Positions 27,538 to 36,618 of a stretch of DNA of 64,000 nt are shown here, piece by piece (within the stretch, counting starts at the first letter, position 1; every line of letters begins with the position of its first letter). Made by a program: the position numbers and the translations under genes. The stretch comes from Solimicrobium silvestre (GTDB lineage Bacteria > Pseudomonadota > Gammaproteobacteria > Burkholderiales > Burkholderiaceae_D). A model generated the notes under the pieces. The model was not told the DNA's origin, searched no databases, and worked only from the letters and a program-made list of their open reading frames with translations. Location: NCBI RefSeq assembly GCF_002976435.1, contig NZ_PUGF01000006.1, positions 1 through 64,000 of the forward strand. The letters run 5' to 3'.

Positions 27538-28689
27538 ATGACCAATAAACGAATCCCTTTTAACTGGCCACATATGACCGGAAAAGAGCTATATTACATC
27601 GCCGAGGCTCACTTTAATGGTCGCTTGGCAGGTGATGGCCCGTTCACAAAACTTTGCCATAACTGGCTTCAGGAGCGTACAGGCAGCAGTAAGGCTTTGT
27701 TGACCCACTCTTGCACTGCTTCTTTGGAAATGGCAGCCTTACTACTGGATATTCAGCCTGGGGATGAGATCATCATGCCATCCTACACGTTTGTTTCCAC
27801 CGCAAATGCATTCGTATTAAGAGGAGGCATTCCTGTTTTCATTGATATTCGTGAAGATACACTAAATATCAATGAGAGATTCATTGAACCTGCAATAACC
27901 CCACGCACTCGTGCGATTGTCCCTGTACATTACGCTGGCATTGCCTGCGAAATGGATACCATCATGTCAATTGCTAAGAATCATAATTTAAAGGTAGTTG
28001 AAGACGCTGCACAAGGCGTAATGGCGACTTATAAAGGGCGTGCTCTTGGTAGCATTGGTGATCTTGGTGCTTATAGTTTCCACGAAACAAAAAATGTAAT
28101 TTCAGGAGAAGGAGGGGCACTGCTGATTAACGACCATAAGCTTTCCTTACGTGCTGAAATTATTAGAGAAAAAGGTACTAATCGAAGCCAATTTTATCGA
28201 GGTGAAGTGGATAAATATACCTGGCAAGAAATAGGATCATCATTTTTACCCGGTGAATTAATTGCCGCATTTCTTTGGGCTCAATTTGAAGAAGCAGATA
28301 AAATTACACAAAAACGAATGGTAGCTTGGCAGCGATATCATGAGTTACTTGCCCCTCTGGAATCTAGTGGAGTAATTCGTCGTCCGGTTATTCCCAAAGA
28401 ATGCCATCATAATGCCCATATGTATTACGTAATACTTGGACCTGAAATCGATCGACAAAAAATATTGGATGTACTCAATCGCAATGACATTAATGCAGTC
28501 TTCCATTACGTTCCATTGCACTCATCTCCAGCAGGGCTTCGTTACGCAAGGGCGCATGGATCCCTTGAAATAACAAATAAACTATCTGAACGATTATTGC
28601 GTTTACCTCTTTGGGTAGATATTACAGAATCAAAGCAAAATAAAGTTATTGATGTCCTTAAAGAAGCAATTTATAGCGCCACACATTAG
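27538..28689 (+). CDS. wecE: dTDP-4-amino-4,6-dideoxygalactose transaminase
   Basis: 383-residue PLP enzyme that aminates dTDP-4-keto-6-deoxyglucose to dTDP-Fuc4N. It is strikingly similar to E. coli RffA/WecE by recall: LLTHSCTASLEMAALLLDIQ, IIMPSYTFVSTANAFVLRGG, IVPVHYAGIACEMDTIM and VVEDAAQGVMATYKGRALG. SFHETKNVISGEGG carries the Schiff-base Lys. The ATG of MTNKRIPFNWPH has AAGGA about nine bases upstream; a GTG 12 codons earlier lacks one. Its substrate comes from RfbA/RfbB of the same locus. It ends the polysaccharide region and is followed by a terminator. Confidence 0.9.
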   Translation: MTNKRIPFNWPHMTGKELYYIAEAHFNGRLAGDGPFTKLCHNWLQERTGSSKALLTHSCTASLEMAALLLDIQPGDEIIMPSYTFVSTANAFVLRGGIPVFIDIREDTLNINERFIEPAITPRTRAIVPVHYAGIACEMDTIMSIAKNHNLKVVEDAAQGVMATYKGRALGSIGDLGAYSFHETKNVISGEGGALLINDHKLSLRAEIIREKGTNRSQFYRGEVDKYTWQEIGSSFLPGELIAAFLWAQFEEADKITQKRMVAWQRYHELLAPLESSGVIRRPVIPKECHHNAHMYYVILGPEIDRQKILDVLNRNDINAVFHYVPLHSSPAGLRYARAHGSLEITNKLSERLLRLPLWVDITESKQNKVIDVLKEAIYSATH

Positions 28690-28710
28690 ATAAATATCCT
28701 ATAAAAAATA

Positions 28711-28732
28711 CCCGCAAACGCGGGCATTTTTC
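28711..28732 (+). terminator. Intrinsic terminator after wecE
   Basis: CCCGC and GCGGG form a GC stem around AAAC, followed by CATTTTTC; on the other strand the stem is followed by TATTTTTT, so it can act in both directions, ending wecE and the convergent secreted-protein gene. Confidence 0.75.
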
Positions 28733-28776
28733 AAAACACATTTCTAATTCTACAAATTTAATTAAACTAAATCAGC

Positions 28777-29232
28777 TTATTTATGTGTTTCTACATCATG
28801 AATAGCGTGCTCAGTAGCGTGGATAGCGGCATGGATATGATCCATCACACGGTGTTTCAACTCTCTTGTTTCTGGATTGTCTTCTTCGCCTGAAACATCA
28901 GATTCTGCTTTTTTCAACAATTCCAAAGCATGATGCAAACGACCTGGATGATCCATAGCAGCATCTTCATGCGGATGGTCATTCAAATTTTTGCCATCAT
29001 CAATCGCTGCTTTTTTAATTTCGCCGATAGCTTTATCAACTTCAGTAATTGCAACATCTTCTTGACCACTTACCGCTGCATCGCCTGGGCGGTGCTCTAA
29101 TTTCCAACGTGCATCACGCAAGTCGCTTAAAGCATGTAAATATGCAGGATGCTTACCTGGCAAATCGGCGTGCGCAGCTAGCGGCAACAATGCAGCAAAT
29201 AACAAGGCGAATAGTGGTTGTTTCAATTTCAT
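28777..29232 (-). CDS. Small secreted helical protein, unknown function
   Basis: 151 residues with a clear Sec signal peptide (KQPLFALLFAALLPLAAHAD, cleavage after AHA). The mature part is rich in His, Asp and Glu and has long amphipathic helices (YLHALSDLRDARWKLEHR; RLHHALELLKKAESDV; RVMDHIHAAIHATEHAIHDV), which suggests a periplasmic four-helix bundle, possibly metal binding because of its His content. GAGGAAAA precedes the ATG. I do not recognise a named family. Confidence 0.7.
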   Translation of the reverse strand: MKLKQPLFALLFAALLPLAAHADLPGKHPAYLHALSDLRDARWKLEHRPGDAAVSGQEDVAITEVDKAIGEIKKAAIDDGKNLNDHPHEDAAMDHPGRLHHALELLKKAESDVSGEEDNPETRELKHRVMDHIHAAIHATEHAIHDVETHK

Positions 29233-29472
29233 GATCAGATTTTCCTCTAGTTGTATAAATGTTGTATCACTAAAATAACTTCGTTATATAACAACGGTAA
29301 GCACCGTCTTCCCTTACCTGATTTCCTAACGATTAAAACATGGTTAGGATGACATATTAATTGCAAATTGACAACTAATTGGTGCAAGCTGGAGCACACG
29401 ATTACTCTCTAGCGCCTTCCAACTTGCACTTCTTTCCCGCTTTAAAGTCCCACAAGAACTTACTGCGAAAAA

Positions 29473-29814
29473 TTATTTACCAATAGCCTGGCTGTTCTGA
29501 TTCAACTGCTGATTCAAGGCTTTTTGATCGGTTTTAGTAATGTGACCGTGATCTTGTGAGGCCATGGCTTTTTCTTCGCCATGTATTGTTTTATCATTGG
29601 CGCGTAAATTGTGCGCTTGTGCCTTGGTGATTTCGCCTTCTTTAACTTCTTTAGTGATGCGTTTATTTTGATTTGCCAAACGGTCATTCACCTGATCGCG
29701 ACGTGGGTGATCTTTTTGCCATTGTGTTTCATCGGCAAAAGCAGAACTGGCCAACAGTGTGCTAACAGTGGCGATAGCGGCTAAAGTCATCATAATGCGA
29801 GTGCTGTTTTTCAT
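29473..29814 (-). CDS. Small periplasmic protein, unknown function
   Basis: 113 residues with a Sec signal peptide (MTLAAIATVSTLLASSAFAD). The mature part is short, charged and probably helical, with WQKDHPRRDQVNDRLANQNK and ITKAQAHNLRANDKTI; similar small proteins are common in Burkholderiales but uncharacterised as far as I know. AAGGGGAA precedes the ATG. It is about 240 bases from the other secreted-protein gene, so it probably has its own promoter. Confidence 0.7.
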   Translation of the reverse strand: MKNSTRIMMTLAAIATVSTLLASSAFADETQWQKDHPRRDQVNDRLANQNKRITKEVKEGEITKAQAHNLRANDKTIHGEEKAMASQDHGHITKTDQKALNQQLNQNSQAIGK

Positions 29815-30272
29815 GCTCTATTCCCCTTTAATCTGTGAGTTTGGTCTTACTTAGTGTCGTATTGTTCGACATGACTCATTAACGAGGCTTACCAAAACTG
29901 CGATGACCTGCATTACAATTTGTTTCAACTGTCCGCACTTCTCGCAAAACAAAATTTAACTTTAATCCATACCCCTGTATTTTATTTTAATACCAGGATA
30001 TTTACCAATATCTACTTTAGCCTTACTACATACTGTTGAAAAATTAATTTCCAATCAATGGGAAACCCATTGGGCACGTTAAATTTTATAAAAAAACATG
30101 AGAGTATATAAAATTCATCTTTTCACCCATAAAATACGTGTTTTTTTGACCAAGCTAGAGCAACTTCCACTTTCACCAAATAAGAATAAAACCGCGCTTT
30201 CACCCAGTAATTTCGTATCTACGAGGGAAAACATTTATAATCACGCGTTTGATGTATTTGCCGAGATAAATA
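29815..30272. other. Divergent intergenic region before fmdB
   Basis: About 460 bases between divergent genes. It must carry promoters for the small periplasmic protein and for the fmdB-aspS run. An 80-codon open frame crosses into fmdB in another frame and has no protein-like features, so no gene is called here. Confidence 0.45.
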
Positions 30273-30599
30273 ATGCCGATTTATGCTTACCGTTGCAACG
30301 AGTGTGGTTTTGCCAAAGATGTCTTGCAGAAAATGTCTGACCCTGTGCTCACCGATTGCCCTTCTTGCGGCAAATCTGAATTTAAAAAGCAAGTGACCGC
30401 CGCTGGCTTTCAGCTAAAAGGCTCGGGCTGGTATGTGACTGATTTTAAAGGCGCCTCAGGTGGGACGTCGGTAGCAGCATCTGACGCAAAAAAAACAGAC
30501 TCTGGCAAATCTGATTCTGCCAGCTCAGCGGCAACTACGACAGCAGCCGCAACCAGTTCTACGGAATCCAGCAGCACAACCCCAAGCGCCACCAAGTAG
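30273..30599 (+). CDS. FmdB-family zinc ribbon protein
   Basis: 108 residues. The first ~45 form a small zinc ribbon with two CxxC knuckles (YRCNECGFAKDV and TDCPSCGKSEF), the FmdB/CxxC_CXXC_SSSS family. The tail is Ser/Ala/Thr-rich and of low complexity. Function unknown; a regulatory or translation-linked role is often guessed. It is the first gene of the conserved fmdB - DUF502 - aspS order of betaproteobacteria. Confidence 0.9.
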   Translation: MPIYAYRCNECGFAKDVLQKMSDPVLTDCPSCGKSEFKKQVTAAGFQLKGSGWYVTDFKGASGGTSVAASDAKKTDSGKSDSASSAATTTAAATSSTESSSTTPSATK

Positions 30600-30613
30600 A
30601 AATCAAGCTCGCT

Positions 30614-31231
30614 ATGCTACGAAAATATTTTATTACCGGCTTACTGATATTAGTGCCCCTGTCGATTACCTTATGGGTAATTCATTCAGTGATCGGCCTG
30701 ATGGATCAGTCGCTGCTACTGCTACCGATGGAATGGCGGCCAGAAACTTTGCTGGGTATGCATATTCCTGGCGTCGGCACGATCCTGACTTTATTGATCA
30801 TTTTGGTCACCGGCTTATTGACCAGAAATTTTATCGGCAACTATGTGGTCGCCGGCTGGGAAGCATTATTAAATCGCATACCGATTGTGAATTCGATTTA
30901 CTCCAGCGTAAAACAAGTTTCCGACACGCTTTTTTCCAGCGATGGCAATGCGTTTAGAACTGCCGTGTTAGTGCAATATCCACGCGAGGGAATGTGGACC
31001 ATTGCCTTTGTTACCGGCACGCCCAGCTATGCAGTTCAACAGCATTTAACCGGTGACTATGTGAGTATTTACGTGCCGACCACGCCCAACCCGACTTCCG
31101 GATTTTTTTTGATGGTACCCAAAGCGGACGTCATCGAGTTGGATATGAGCGTTGATGTGGCCTTAAAACACATCGTGTCCATGGGCGTCGTTGCACCGGA
31201 ACAGCACAACATTAGTAAGCAACCTGATTAA
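30614..31231 (+). CDS. DUF502 family inner-membrane protein
   Basis: 205 residues with two N-terminal membrane helices (YFITGLLILVPLSITLWVI and GVGTILTLLIILVTGLL) and a soluble part. NRIPIVNSIYSSVKQVSDTL and YVPTTPNPTSGFFLMVPKAD are DUF502 signatures. The function is not known. It follows fmdB by 14 bases and precedes aspS, an order conserved in betaproteobacteria. Confidence 0.9.
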   Translation: MLRKYFITGLLILVPLSITLWVIHSVIGLMDQSLLLLPMEWRPETLLGMHIPGVGTILTLLIILVTGLLTRNFIGNYVVAGWEALLNRIPIVNSIYSSVKQVSDTLFSSDGNAFRTAVLVQYPREGMWTIAFVTGTPSYAVQQHLTGDYVSIYVPTTPNPTSGFFLMVPKADVIELDMSVDVALKHIVSMGVVAPEQHNISKQPD

Positions 31232-31309
31232 CGTAGGTCGGGCTTGCGATTTGTCAGCCCAACATGCTCAACCAAATGCTGGGCTGATAGCGCTTTAGCC
31301 CAGCCTACG
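31232..31309. repeat. REP-like double palindrome
   Basis: The DUF502-aspS gap is almost filled by two nested inverted repeats. The outer arms CGTAGGTCGGGCT (31232-31244) and AGCCCAGCCTACG (31297-31309) pair with two mismatches. The inner arms TCAGCCCAACAT (31254-31265) and ATGCTGGGCTGA (31276-31287) pair with one. This is the form of REP/BIME-like elements with GTAGG...CCTAC ends, which are usually present in many genomic copies. Confidence 0.7.
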
Positions 31310-31351
31310 AATTTTGATTCGAATTTTTATCTATTAACTGGAACTATCATT

Positions 31352-33157
31352 ATGTCCATGCGAACTCATTACTGCGGCCAAACTACCGAAGCCGCGCTAG
31401 ATCAAACCGTTAGCTTATGCGGCTGGGTACACCGTCGTCGCGACCACGGCGGCGTTATTTTTATTGATTTACGTGACCGCGAAGGTTTGGTGCAAGTCGT
31501 TTGCGCACCGGAACAAGCCGAAGTATTTGCTGCAGCCGAAACAGTGCGTAATGAATTCTGCTTACGCATCACCGGTGTAGTTAGAAATCGCCCGGAAGGC
31601 ACCGTCAATTCCAATTTAAAATCCGGCAAAATTGAAGTGTTGTGCCAGGTATTGGAAGTGTTGAATGCGTCGGTAACTCCACCGTTCCAATTAGATGACG
31701 ATAATTTATCTGAAACCACGCGCTTAACACATCGCGTATTGGATTTGCGTCGCCCGCAAATGCAAAACAATTTGCGCCTGCGTCATAAAGTTACGATGGA
31801 AGTACGTCGTTACTTAGATGCGTTAGGTTTTATCGACGTTGAAACGCCGATGCTCACCAAATCAACGCCAGAAGGCGCACGTGATTATTTGGTGCCGTCA
31901 CGCGTGAATGCCGGTCAATTTTTCGCCCTGCCGCAATCCCCGCAATTGTTTAAACAATTGCTGATGGTGGCCAACTTTGATCGCTACTACCAAATCACCA
32001 AATGCTTCCGCGATGAAGATTTACGCGCGGACCGTCAGCCTGAATTTACCCAGATCGATTGCGAAACTTCGTTCATGTCAGAACAAGAAATCCGCGATTT
32101 ATTTGAAGACATGATTCGCCTGATCTTTAAAAACTGTTTGTCGGTTGATTTAGATAGCCAGTTCCCAGTCATGGACTACAGCACCGCAATGGGTATGTAC
32201 GGTTCCGACAAACCTGATATGCGCGTTAAATTAGAATTCACCGAACTCACCTCCGTCATGAAGGACGTGGACTTTAAAGTGTTCTCCGGTGCGGCAAATA
32301 TGGTCGGCGGTCGCGTAGTTGGTTTGCGCGTTCCAGGCGGCGGCGCAATGCCACGTTCAGAAATTGACGCTTACACGCAATTCGTTAGTATCTACGGCGC
32401 AAAGGGCTTGGCTTACATCAAGGTCAATGACAAAGCGGCGGGTCGTGAAGGCTTGCAATCACCTATCGTTAAAAACCTGCACGACGCGGCATTAGCCCAA
32501 ATCATCGAACTCACCGGCGCACAAAACGGTGATTTGATTTTCTTTGGTGCGGATAAAGCCAAAGTCGTCAACGACGCTATCGGCGCGTTGCGCGTCAAAA
32601 TTGGTCATAGCGATTTCGGTAAATCAAACGGCTTATTTGAAAACGTGTGGAAACCATTATGGGTTGTTGACTTCCCGATGTTTGAATACGATGAAGACAG
32701 CGCACGCTGGTTTGCTTGCCATCATCCGTTCACCGCACCAAAAGACGGCCATGAAGAATTGTTAGAAACAGATCCAGGCAACTGCATCGCCAAAGCCTAC
32801 GATTTAGTCTTGAACGGCTGGGAAATGGGCGGCGGTTCAATCCGTATCCATAAAGCCGATGTACAAAGCAAAGTATTCCGCGCCTTAAACATTGACGCCG
32901 AAGAAGCCCAACTCAAATTTGGCTTCTTGTTGGATGCATTGCAATACGGCGCTCCTCCGCATGGCGGCTTGGCGTTTGGTTTGGATCGTATCGTGACGAT
33001 GATGGCGGGTGCTGAATCTATCCGTGACGTGATTGCCTTCCCTAAAACCCAACGCGCACAATGTTTGCTGACACAAGCACCATCTGGCGTGGATGAAAAA
33101 CAACTGCGTGAGTTGCACATTCGTTTGCGTGCGACTGAACCGGTAGTTAAGGCTTAA
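31352..33157 (+). CDS. aspS: Aspartyl-tRNA synthetase
   Basis: 601-residue class II tRNA synthetase, the usual bacterial length. The N-terminal OB-fold has [20 protein letters not shown]. Class II motif 2 is [20 protein letters not shown], and motif 3 is [18 protein letters not shown]. The GAD insertion domain typical of bacterial AspRS lies in between (about residues 290-420). The ATG of MSMRTHYC is chosen because it gives the conserved N-terminus; an upstream ATG would translate the palindromic element. Confidence 0.97.
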   Translation: MSMRTHYCGQTTEAALDQTVSLCGWVHRRRDHGGVIFIDLRDREGLVQVVCAPEQAEVFAAAETVRNEFCLRITGVVRNRPEGTVNSNLKSGKIEVLCQVLEVLNASVTPPFQLDDDNLSETTRLTHRVLDLRRPQMQNNLRLRHKVTMEVRRYLDALGFIDVETPMLTKSTPEGARDYLVPSRVNAGQFFALPQSPQLFKQLLMVANFDRYYQITKCFRDEDLRADRQPEFTQIDCETSFMSEQEIRDLFEDMIRLIFKNCLSVDLDSQFPVMDYSTAMGMYGSDKPDMRVKLEFTELTSVMKDVDFKVFSGAANMVGGRVVGLRVPGGGAMPRSEIDAYTQFVSIYGAKGLAYIKVNDKAAGREGLQSPIVKNLHDAALAQIIELTGAQNGDLIFFGADKAKVVNDAIGALRVKIGHSDFGKSNGLFENVWKPLWVVDFPMFEYDEDSARWFACHHPFTAPKDGHEELLETDPGNCIAKAYDLVLNGWEMGGGSIRIHKADVQSKVFRALNIDAEEAQLKFGFLLDALQYGAPPHGGLAFGLDRIVTMMAGAESIRDVIAFPKTQRAQCLLTQAPSGVDEKQLRELHIRLRATEPVVKA

Positions 33158-33200
33158 GCCCCAAGGTGAAAACCACTTCGGTAAATTTGTTGTAATGAGA

Positions 33201-33234
33201 AAAGGCGCGCAGTTTTACTGTCGCGCCTTTTTTT
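33201..33234 (+). terminator. Intrinsic terminator after aspS
   Basis: AAAGGCGCG and CGCGCCTTT form a 9-bp stem with a 12-base loop, followed by a T-run. It lies between aspS and nudB; the nudB start is only 20 bases further, so nudB needs read-through or a promoter inside. Confidence 0.8.
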
Positions 33235-33253
33235 ATTGATTAAAAGTCCTAGA

Positions 33254-33703
33254 ATGAATAAACAGTACAAAATCCCTGAATCCGTATTAGTCATCATTCA
33301 TACCGTTGATTTACAGGTATTAATCATGGAGCGCGCTGACCAGGAAAAATTTTGGCAATCCGTTACCGGCTCTAAAGATGATTTAAATGAAACATACGCG
33401 GCAACAGCTGCGCGTGAAGTACAAGAAGAAACCGGTTTGGATGCGGCGCAATTCAAATTAACTGACTGGCAGTTGCAGAATGTGTATGAAATTTACCCGA
33501 TCTGGCGACATCGCTATGCGCCCGGTGTTACGCAAAACACGGAACATGTGTTTGCACTGACTTTGCCTCAAATTGTGCCCATCACCTTAGCACCAGGAGA
33601 GCATCGCCAATATCGTTGGCTACCCTACAAGGAAGCGGCAGATTGTTGTTTTTCATCATCCAATGCCGAAGCTATTTTGCAATTACCTCATCGCATAAAT
33701 TAA
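33254..33703 (+). CDS. nudB: Dihydroneopterin triphosphate diphosphatase
   Basis: 149-residue Nudix hydrolase. The Nudix box G-x5-E-x7-REV-x-EE-x-GL is complete (GSKDDLNETYAATAAREVQE, then ETGL). NudB removes pyrophosphate from dihydroneopterin triphosphate in folate synthesis. The position directly after aspS is that of nudB in many betaproteobacteria. The ATG of MNKQYKIPESVLV is used; an earlier TTG lies in the terminator. Confidence 0.88.
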   Translation: MNKQYKIPESVLVIIHTVDLQVLIMERADQEKFWQSVTGSKDDLNETYAATAAREVQEETGLDAAQFKLTDWQLQNVYEIYPIWRHRYAPGVTQNTEHVFALTLPQIVPITLAPGEHRQYRWLPYKEAADCCFSSSNAEAILQLPHRIN

Positions 33704-33722
33704 ATCCAAGCCAAAACCAACC

Positions 33723-34484
33723 ATGAAACTGCACATAGCCACTTACAACATACACAAAGGCGTCAGTTGGTTTGCTCAGAAGCCGCGCATACACGATATG
33801 CGCGCAGCCCTGCAAAGTTTAGATGCTGATTTATTGTTTTTGCAAGAAGTACAAGGTCAGCATGATCGCCGCGCACAGCGCCACGAACACTGGCCCAGCG
33901 AAGGCCAGCATGACTACATAGCAGGGGACCGGCGTCAGGCCGCATATGGTATGAATGCAACTTACCAACACGGTCATCACGGCAACGCGTTACTCAGCCG
34001 CTATCCCATTCTGCATTACAAAAACCAGGACGTATCCGATCATCGCTTCGAAGAACGCGGTATTTTGCATTGCGTCGTACAAATGCTTGAAAAAGAAGTG
34101 CATTGCTATGTAGTTCATTTCGGCTTGTTCGCAGCAGGTAGACGCCGTCAAACCGATCTGTTAATTCAGTCTATACACAGCGGAACTCCACCTGATGCGC
34201 CCTTAATTATCGCCGGTGATTTTAACGATTGGCGCAATCACCTCAGCGAACCGTTACGCCAGCAATTAGGTGTTGAGGAAGTATTTGAGCATTTATCTAT
34301 TCAACGGATTGGCCGCCCAAAACAAGCGAAAGCCGCGATGACTTTCCCGGTAGGTGCTCCATTTTTGCCCTTAGACCGCATCTACGTGCGCGGAATACAA
34401 ATTAAATCGGCTAAAGTTTTACAAGGCTCGCCATGGGCCAGACTATCCGATCACGCGCCACTCACCGCTGATTTGGAGTTATGA
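33723..34484 (+). CDS. Endonuclease/exonuclease/phosphatase family protein
   Basis: 253 residues with all core motifs of the DNase I-like fold: ATYNIHKG (Asn), LFLQEVQ (metal-binding Glu), APLIIAGDFNDW (Asp, Asn) and LSDHAPLTADL (Asp-His). There is no signal peptide. Its substrate could be nucleic acid or a phosphorylated small molecule or lipid. It lies in front of the cardiolipin synthase gene, a conserved pairing in Burkholderiales. Confidence 0.9.
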   Translation: MKLHIATYNIHKGVSWFAQKPRIHDMRAALQSLDADLLFLQEVQGQHDRRAQRHEHWPSEGQHDYIAGDRRQAAYGMNATYQHGHHGNALLSRYPILHYKNQDVSDHRFEERGILHCVVQMLEKEVHCYVVHFGLFAAGRRRQTDLLIQSIHSGTPPDAPLIIAGDFNDWRNHLSEPLRQQLGVEEVFEHLSIQRIGRPKQAKAAMTFPVGAPFLPLDRIYVRGIQIKSAKVLQGSPWARLSDHAPLTADLEL

Positions 34485-34561
34485 ACGATAGTAGCTCTGA
34501 ATTGTTTTAAGAACTTCAACTCGTTTTACGTTAACATTGCGTTAACACAAATGAGGATTAC

Positions 34562-35731
34562 ATGGGATTACAACGCAACGTTATTTTTACCGAACAAAAC
34601 CAGCTCACACTATTAAACAGTGGTGGTGAGTTTTTTCCTGCGTTAATCAGCGCCATCGACTCGGCACAAGTTGAAATCTATTTAGAAACCTACCTGTTCT
34701 CAGAAGACATTACCGGAAAATTAGTGCATGACGCGCTGTGTCGCGCCGCGCAACGCCATGTTAGCGTTTATGTCATCGTTGATTGGTTAGGCACAGGAAA
34801 TACCCGCTCAGCCGAACTAGGGCGCAGCTTCACCGCCTGTGGTGTGCAATTCCGCCGTTTTAATCCCTGGTTCCGACGTGGCTTTGCCCGAACTCATCGT
34901 AAATTATTCGTCGCAGATCAACGACTCGCCATCATTGGCGGCATCAATATTAATCACGATTTATTCGCCGAGGGTGAGCATAAACGCACCCTGCCTTTCC
35001 CGCGCTGGGACTTTGCAACCAGTGTCTCCGGCCCTTTAGTGGCTGAAATACATCAACTGATGTCGGATCAATGGAAAAAAGTAGGTAAATTAGATTGGCT
35101 CAAACGACTTGAGCTATTGACCGCAAAAAAAGCGGCAACTGCCCAGCCACGTGCACCAATCGTAGCTGGCTTAGCTCCGCGCGACAATTTCCTATATCGC
35201 CGAACGATACAAAAAGCATATTTATATGCGCTAGGTAACGCCAGGCATCAGGCAATCATCGCCACGCCCTACTTTGCACCAGGTCGAAAATTTCGCAATG
35301 CCTTAATTAGCGCAGCCAGACGCGGCGTGCAGGTAACGCTGCTAATTGGTTGCGGTGACTTTAGACTTCAGGACGCAGTCGCGCATTCGTATTACCCAAA
35401 ACTGCTCAAACATGGCGTTCAAATTGTTGAATATCGAAAATCCCAACTGCACGCCAAGGTAGCCGTAGTCGATAATGAATGGGCCACAATCGGTTCGTGC
35501 AATTGCGATGGGCTGAGTTTATTTATCAATCAAGAAGCCAATATATTAATAAAAGACCACGAATTTTCATCTCAGTTATCTGCCGCCATTTTGCAAGGTG
35601 TTGCTGATGGGGTGAAGATTAATCTCGCGGATTATGAAAATATTTCTTGGCAGCGAAAATTTTGGTACGGCTGTTCGTTTTTTATCTATAGTTCCATAAT
35701 AAGATTAATTGCAGTTGAAGATTTTATGTAA
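34562..35731 (+). CDS. clsB: Cardiolipin synthase B (phospholipase D family)
   Basis: 389-residue PLD-superfamily enzyme that joins two phospholipids at the inner membrane to make cardiolipin. There are two HKD motifs: THRKLFVADQRLAIIGGINI near residue 118 and LHAKVAVVDNEWATIGSCN near residue 300. The hydrophobic C-terminus (WYGCSFFIYSSIIRLIAV) may bind the membrane. GAGGATTAC before the ATG is a good ribosome binding site. The length and lack of an N-terminal membrane domain fit ClsB rather than ClsA. Confidence 0.9.
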   Translation: MGLQRNVIFTEQNQLTLLNSGGEFFPALISAIDSAQVEIYLETYLFSEDITGKLVHDALCRAAQRHVSVYVIVDWLGTGNTRSAELGRSFTACGVQFRRFNPWFRRGFARTHRKLFVADQRLAIIGGININHDLFAEGEHKRTLPFPRWDFATSVSGPLVAEIHQLMSDQWKKVGKLDWLKRLELLTAKKAATAQPRAPIVAGLAPRDNFLYRRTIQKAYLYALGNARHQAIIATPYFAPGRKFRNALISAARRGVQVTLLIGCGDFRLQDAVAHSYYPKLLKHGVQIVEYRKSQLHAKVAVVDNEWATIGSCNCDGLSLFINQEANILIKDHEFSSQLSAAILQGVADGVKINLADYENISWQRKFWYGCSFFIYSSIIRLIAVEDFM

Positions 35732-35810
35732 AATTTATCACTTATTTTCCTCAATAAAGAATCACGCCCGAGTAGATAATAGATTCTCTCCTCTAAAGCC
35801 CAATTCCCAT

Positions 35811-35853
35811 TTGACATTTACCTTGCCGTGAATAATAGTACGGTCGTTCGATT
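35811..35853 (+). promoter_or_regulatory. Promoter with overlapping palindromic operator for the beta-oxidation operon
   Basis: A consensus -35 TTGACA lies at 35811-35816, and an AT-rich -10 region follows after 16-17 bases. Exactly there begins a 20-base imperfect palindrome, AATAGTACG-GT-CGTTCGATT, with seven of nine pairs matching. A TetR-type dimer bound there would block RNA polymerase. The TetR gene is the first gene downstream (start about 60 bases away), so autoregulation is likely. Confidence 0.55.
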
Positions 35854-35911
35854 AATTTTTTAATCAATTTAATATTTATCGTAAAAAACCACCAACAGGC
35901 TTTAACAAACC

Positions 35912-36577
35912 ATGAATCCCCCAGCAAAAATCATGCGTAAAGGCGAACTAACCCGCGCTGCCATTCTAGAGGCAGCATTGCAGGTTGCGTCGCGTGATGG
36001 TTTAGAGGGACTGACTATCGGTTTGTTGGCGGATCAGATGCACATGAGTAAATCGGGGGTTTTTGCGCATTTTGGATCGCGTGAAGATTTACAAATTGAT
36101 GTGATCAAACTTTATCACGCCAATTTTGAACACGAAGTGTTCTACCCAAGCCTGAAACAAAAACGCGGTTTGCCACGCTTAACTTCCATGTTTTTATTAT
36201 GGGTTAATCGCGTTTCGGTCGAAGTTGCGTCAGGCTGTATTTATATCAGCGGCGCGGTGGAATACGATGACCGGCCGGGCGAATTACGTGAAAAATTATC
36301 ATGGATGGTCACCACCTGGCAGCAAGCCTTGCGGCGCGCCACGGTGCAAGCAATAGACTGCGGCGATTTAAAGTCAGATACCGATCCCGATCAGCTGGTA
36401 TTTGAAATGTACGGTTTAATTTTAGCGCTGCATCACGATGCACGCTTTCTAAAAATACCTGGCAGCTTTGAGCGCGCGCAAAATGGATTTGAACGTTTGA
36501 TTAAGCATTATGGCAGCACCGTTATGGTAGATCCCGTAGATCCTCTGCCAAAAGAACAAGCACTTTTTACTAACTGA
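35912..36577 (+). CDS. TetR/AcrR family transcriptional regulator
   Basis: 221 residues. The N-terminal HTH is residues ~13-58: LTRAAILEAALQVASRDGLE, then LTIGLLADQMHMSKSGVFAH and FGSREDL. The C-terminal ligand domain is of the TetR_C type seen in fatty-acid and acyl-CoA responsive repressors. It starts the beta-oxidation operon, 41 bases before the acyl-CoA dehydrogenase gene, so an acyl-CoA is the probable inducer (inferred). An internal ATG (MRKGELTR) is an alternative start. Confidence 0.9.
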   Translation: MNPPAKIMRKGELTRAAILEAALQVASRDGLEGLTIGLLADQMHMSKSGVFAHFGSREDLQIDVIKLYHANFEHEVFYPSLKQKRGLPRLTSMFLLWVNRVSVEVASGCIYISGAVEYDDRPGELREKLSWMVTTWQQALRRATVQAIDCGDLKSDTDPDQLVFEMYGLILALHHDARFLKIPGSFERAQNGFERLIKHYGSTVMVDPVDPLPKEQALFTN

Positions 36578-36618
36578 TTTATCAACTTAGCTATTTCTAA
36601 TTTTTTCAGGAGAACATC

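Noticed and set aside
30098-30340. 80-codon open frame before fmdB
   Set aside because: It runs into fmdB in another frame and has no protein-like features; FmdB with its zinc knuckles is clearly the real gene.
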